Shown: positions 60,874-64,000 of the stretch, one piece after another
Numbering within the stretch: position 1 is the first letter of the stretch
How the letters are laid out: each line of letters begins with the position of its first letter
Assembly (NCBI GenBank): GCA_035578905.1
Contig: JAQJVL010002160.1
Coordinates: 53,679-117,678 of the forward strand
Direction of reading: 5' to 3'
DNA from: Stictocephala bisonia
Lineage: Eukaryota > Arthropoda > Insecta > Hemiptera > Membracidae
Length of the DNA: 64,000 nucleotides
Notes under the pieces: model-generated
What the model was told of the DNA's origin: nothing
Databases searched by the model: none
Seen by the model: the letters and a program-made list of their open reading frames with translations, nothing else
Made by a program: the position numbers and the translations under genes

Positions 60874-61760
60874 TGTTCAGTACTTATAACTTATATTTTA
60901 AGGTTTTATAATAGCATTTAATGTGTTAACACTTTAGCATTAAGAAATAGTTTTTAAGCCAAGAGCGCATTTTAAGTTGTATTATTTTTTAATTTGAAAT
61001 ATCTCAACAGAGAGAGAGAGAGGGGGATAACGCTTTCTAAAAGTGACATAAATCAGGCGATATGACGTAGTCAGTCGTCTTGAAATCTGATTGGTTGGAA
61101 TGCACTGTTCTAAAAACGTTTTACACCACGCGGGGTTTACTTACGCCACCCCAGTCTGTCTTGTAACGTCCCTCTCACAGCGCACTTCTCTAATATACAC
61201 TTTTGGAGGCCCTCTGCCTCGTGCTGTTTCTATATTGTTTCTCTAAATCTCTGTTAACCACTCTTAAACGTCTTTTAATATTTTTGTGTGTAATATTTTG
61301 TACATTTAATTTCTTGTGTGAACTCCCGTCATTGTTTGTGCTTCAAGATCTTCTTTGTGCGTGCTTCCGTGGCAGATGAACTTTGCGAGAAGCGTTCTAC
61401 CGCGATTCGTGTAAGAAGACTCAAGATAAAATGAAGTGAGAACTGTCGTTCGTTGCGTTTCCCTCCAGGACATTGATGGACCTCGCTACCACCTCACCAA
61501 CGGTTGTCTCCGGACCTTCCCTCACCTAATTGGAATATTGGACAAGGTACTGTTTTTCATCATTTCATGTGTGTAACTTAATTTATTTTTGTAAGCATAT
61601 TGCTCGACATTTTGTCCCATTTTGTAACAAAAAATTATCCACAAACTCTCTCTATAGACAATAATTTTTTGGGCGTTTTTTAAATATAAAAATTCCCTGG
61701 TCCTTCGAATCAACTTATATATAAATATTTAATTTTCTCATCTCTCTCATTTACCGCTCA
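60874..61760 (+). repeat. 3' LTR
   Basis: 887 bp. It differs from the 5' LTR at about six bases (for example agtgacat for agcgacat, ggcgatatg for ggcaatatg, ggaccttcc for ggactttcc, aacttaatttat for aactttagttat, aacaaaaaa for aacaacaaa) and by one T in a poly-T run. Confidence 0.95.
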
Positions 61761-61765
61761 CTAAC
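61761..61765. repeat. Target-site duplication, right copy (CTAAC)
   Basis: It matches the five bases before the 5' LTR. Confidence 0.85.
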
Positions 61766-63510
61766 TCTAAAATATGTTGAAGAACTCTACGGACCAGATA
61801 TGATAATGATCATATTGTCAAATTATCTGAAGTTTTCTCACATCACTTTGCCTCCAAATTTTTTAAATTTCCACTTTTCTTCCTGTAATAAAATGTATGC
61901 ATTAAGAAAGCTATTATAAATAAATTAGGTTTCTAACATTTAGGTTATATTTAATATTGTTTATAGAAACACGTTCATGTTAAAAATCAAATGCAAGCTA
62001 AGAACTAAGTTTCCAATGAAGACTAAACTTGGCTGAAGCACTTGCAGTACTGGAAGCAAACATCCATGTTGAAAAATGTTTTAAAAGTAGAGTGTATTTT
62101 TATGAAATACACACAATAAGTAAATATGTTCTTTTTATATTCTGTGGATTTTGTTGTTGGTTTTTATTTTTATGAAAATCGGCTTTAGCTGAACGTAAAA
62201 TATTAGTTGTGTATCTAATCTGTTGGGATACGTTTAGTGTTAATAATAATCTGAATTATTTTATTTTAAGATTGATAGTGCATAGTATAAAAGCATAAAA
62301 TTAGAAATGTTCTAACCATGTTATTAATTTATATAACTAGAGGATTTATTATATACTGGTTTATCTTGGATACGAAAGTTGAATCCCTATTTTATTAATT
62401 GATTTTGGGATGATGATCAGTTGTAGAAAATTTAATTTTACACTAAAGAAATTCAAAAATACAAATATATGTTATTTTTACATATAAATTTAGTAAAATT
62501 AGATTTAGATTTTATTTAGAAATTAATTAAGTTGACTTGAGTTCAATGTTTCTATTAACATTTTAATTCTTAGATTAATGTAAAATCAAACCTAATAACA
62601 ACAGATCTACAAAATATAAAAATGAAACGAATATTAATTTTTAATCTGTTCATTTATCAGTAACTTTTAAGAATATGAGGGATTCTCTTTTCATCATAAT
62701 AAAATTCTTTGCATTCCTCTATTATTTTATCTTCGACTGTCCTAACCACTCCGTCCGTGTAGAGGCTACGTGCTGCTGCTGTGAATAGCTTTTCTACTGC
62801 TGAAGATATTCTCCTAGTGATATTGGTTTATTGTGAAAATTTAAACTACGTTGTCGTTTATTCAAACAACAATGTTTATCATCATATTAAAAATAATCAA
62901 ACGAAATAGCGAACAAAAACAATGATTCTTAAGTTAGACTAATGTACGTTCACCCATAGAAACAGCCGTCTGAGTTGTGTGAAATCCTATGTATATTTTA
63001 CATAATTATAACTCGCATATACTAAATTAAAATACTATTTTCACGGCAAAAATTAATATACAGTGCGAAATAAAATTCACGGAACAGCTTAATACATATA
63101 AAGCAATCATTGCTACACCTATTCATCCACCTATTGAAGTGACCGTGTCTATATTATATCATCAAGGACGGAGAACAAGAAGTCAGAACAAAATCATAAG
63201 AGCATAGGTCATTTAGTACATCAAATTAAAGGTCTTTAGTAATAGAACACGAAACCACAAATCCGACCTCAAAAGGTTCGCTCTTTAAAAATGACGTCGG
63301 TTTAATGTACGTAAAAAGTGTTATGGAAGGTTCAATATACTTTTCTTAGTAAACAAAAAAATAAACACAGATGTTCAAAGATTTTTATGGAAAAAGTAAT
63401 GTTTTCTTTCCAAATAATTTTAGAGTTTATATTCGAATTGCTCATGATTAATTTCATAACGTACAAGTAGTAATGGGGGGGATATGGAACAAAAGGGCAT
63501 CCATATTTTT
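61766..63510. other. AT-rich flank right of the LTR element
   Basis: About 1.7 kb, AT-rich, no supported gene or repeat. A lone TGACGTCG occurs near 63291. Confidence 0.5.
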
Positions 63511-63930
63511 TTTGATGACGTCATGATGGACTTCTGCCACCAGATGTCGTTGTTTCGGTTTTTTTGTGCACGTTTTTTTTTTTTGATGACGTCATGATGG
63601 GCGAGGTGACTTCTGCCCGCCAGATGTCGTTGTTTCTTCTTCTTCGGTTTTTTTGTGCGCGCTTTTTTTGATGACGTCATGATGGGCGAGGTGACTTCCA
63701 GTGTCCGTCGTTATGTTTTTTTTTCGTCCAGCTGTTTTGTTCATCGGTAAATTATACGTGTGTGATGACGTCGTCACGAGGAGGTTGGTACTCGAAGGGC
63801 GATGCCCGCCTTCCGCCACTGCCGGATGTTGTTATGTTTTTTCTTCAGCCAGCTGTTTTCTGTTTATCGGTAAATTATACGTGTGTGATGACGTCACGAG
63901 GAGGTTGGTATTCGAAGGGCGACCACATTA
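63511..63930. repeat. Imperfect repeat cluster carrying TGACGTCA palindromes
   Basis: Three units of the form gatgacgtcatgatgg, cttctgcc, cagatgtcgttgtttc, gtttttttgtg occur at about 63514, 63585 and 63670. Two related but longer units follow (ccagctgtttt, atcggtaaattatacgtgtg, tgatgacgtc, acgaggaggttggta, tcgaagggcga) at about 63729-63803 and 63849-63922. The exact octamer TGACGTCA is at 63516, 63587, 63672 and 63889, and a one-base variant with an inserted gtc is at 63766. The patch is richer in CpG than its surroundings. It could be a decayed satellite, part of a mobile element or a regulatory cluster. Confidence 0.7.
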
Positions 63931-64000
63931 TTTTATTTTCATCAGATCCAAATACACGATGTTGTTAGCCGACGGGTTCACTATTGACGTTTTTAAATTT

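Larger units (their letters stand above)
54805..61760 (+). mobile_element. BEL/Pao LTR retrotransposon, recent insertion, internally deleted
   Basis: The element runs from TG at 54805 to CA at 61760 (6,956 bp). It has two LTRs of about 888 bp that differ by about six substitutions and one 1-bp indel, a 5-bp target duplication, a long leader, one gag-protease-RT frame, an integrase tail and a polypurine tract. The order gag, A17-type aspartic protease, RT, (RNase H), integrase, together with YVDD at the RT active site, identifies the BEL/Pao superfamily. RNase H and most of the integrase are missing and the remaining integrase tail is out of frame. The copy is therefore young but not self-sufficient, and would need enzymes from an intact relative to move again. 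Confidence 0.95.

Noticed and set aside
63420..63968. Lys-rich and other frames in the TGACGTCA cluster
   Set aside because: They arise from poly-T runs and repeat units. Overlapping frames on both strands and no motif.

Overview
The window is eukaryotic nuclear DNA, most likely from an arthropod and probably an insect. It is strongly AT-rich, shows no operon-like gene packing and contains no recognisable host gene. Its mobile elements are of types common in insects: a BEL/Pao LTR retrotransposon, decayed LINE and DDE-transposase fragments, tRNA-headed SINEs and fold-back elements. The order and species cannot be read from the sequence.

Layout, left half: a 111-bp satellite array (1-2578, running off the left edge), a 13/26-bp array (3251-4121), a small GC-rich island that may be a dead chitin-binding exon on the minus strand (about 5700-5850), a 39-bp array (9386-11703), a perfect 25-bp hairpin (15017-15078), a 76-bp array (15801-16108), a 36-bp C/G-rich minisatellite arranged head-to-head (16558-16828), a 750-bp palindromic MITE-like element (about 16946-17707), an 81-bp array (20513-22236), a SINE (26666-26910), a 43-bp array (27343-28042) and a near-perfect 128-bp inverted repeat (28175-28570).

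Middle: between 30 and 38 kb three short repeat blocks (A, B, C) occur twice in the same order and orientation. A tRNA-headed SINE (30723-30955) lies within the first set and a decayed LINE (34008-35127) lies between the sets. A degraded transposase remnant sits on the minus strand near 38.9 kb.

Right half: a very uniform 119-bp array (43459-45488), a second locus of the 36-bp minisatellite (45868-46078), a 43-bp array (46102-46547), a 17-bp array (48118-48598), a SINE (50500-50763), a hairpin next to CCTAA repeats and a third 36-bp locus (51196-51320), and a 39-bp array with a 546-bp higher-order period (51543-53767). The only long protein-coding gene belongs to a young BEL/Pao element (54805-61760). 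Its LTRs are nearly identical, its 5-bp target duplication is intact, its gag-protease-RT frame is 1099 codons, and an internal deletion plus frameshift has removed RNase H and most of the integrase. At the right edge is a repeat cluster holding several TGACGTCA palindromes (63511-63930).

The genes do not form a host pathway. The only functional set visible is the BEL element's own: LTRs, primer site, leader, gag-pol, polypurine tract. It now looks non-autonomous. No new gene system was found. The features most worth a second look are the opposed quadruplex-forming minisatellite, the long inverted repeats, the collinear A-B-C blocks, and the number of unrelated tandem arrays packed into 64 kb.
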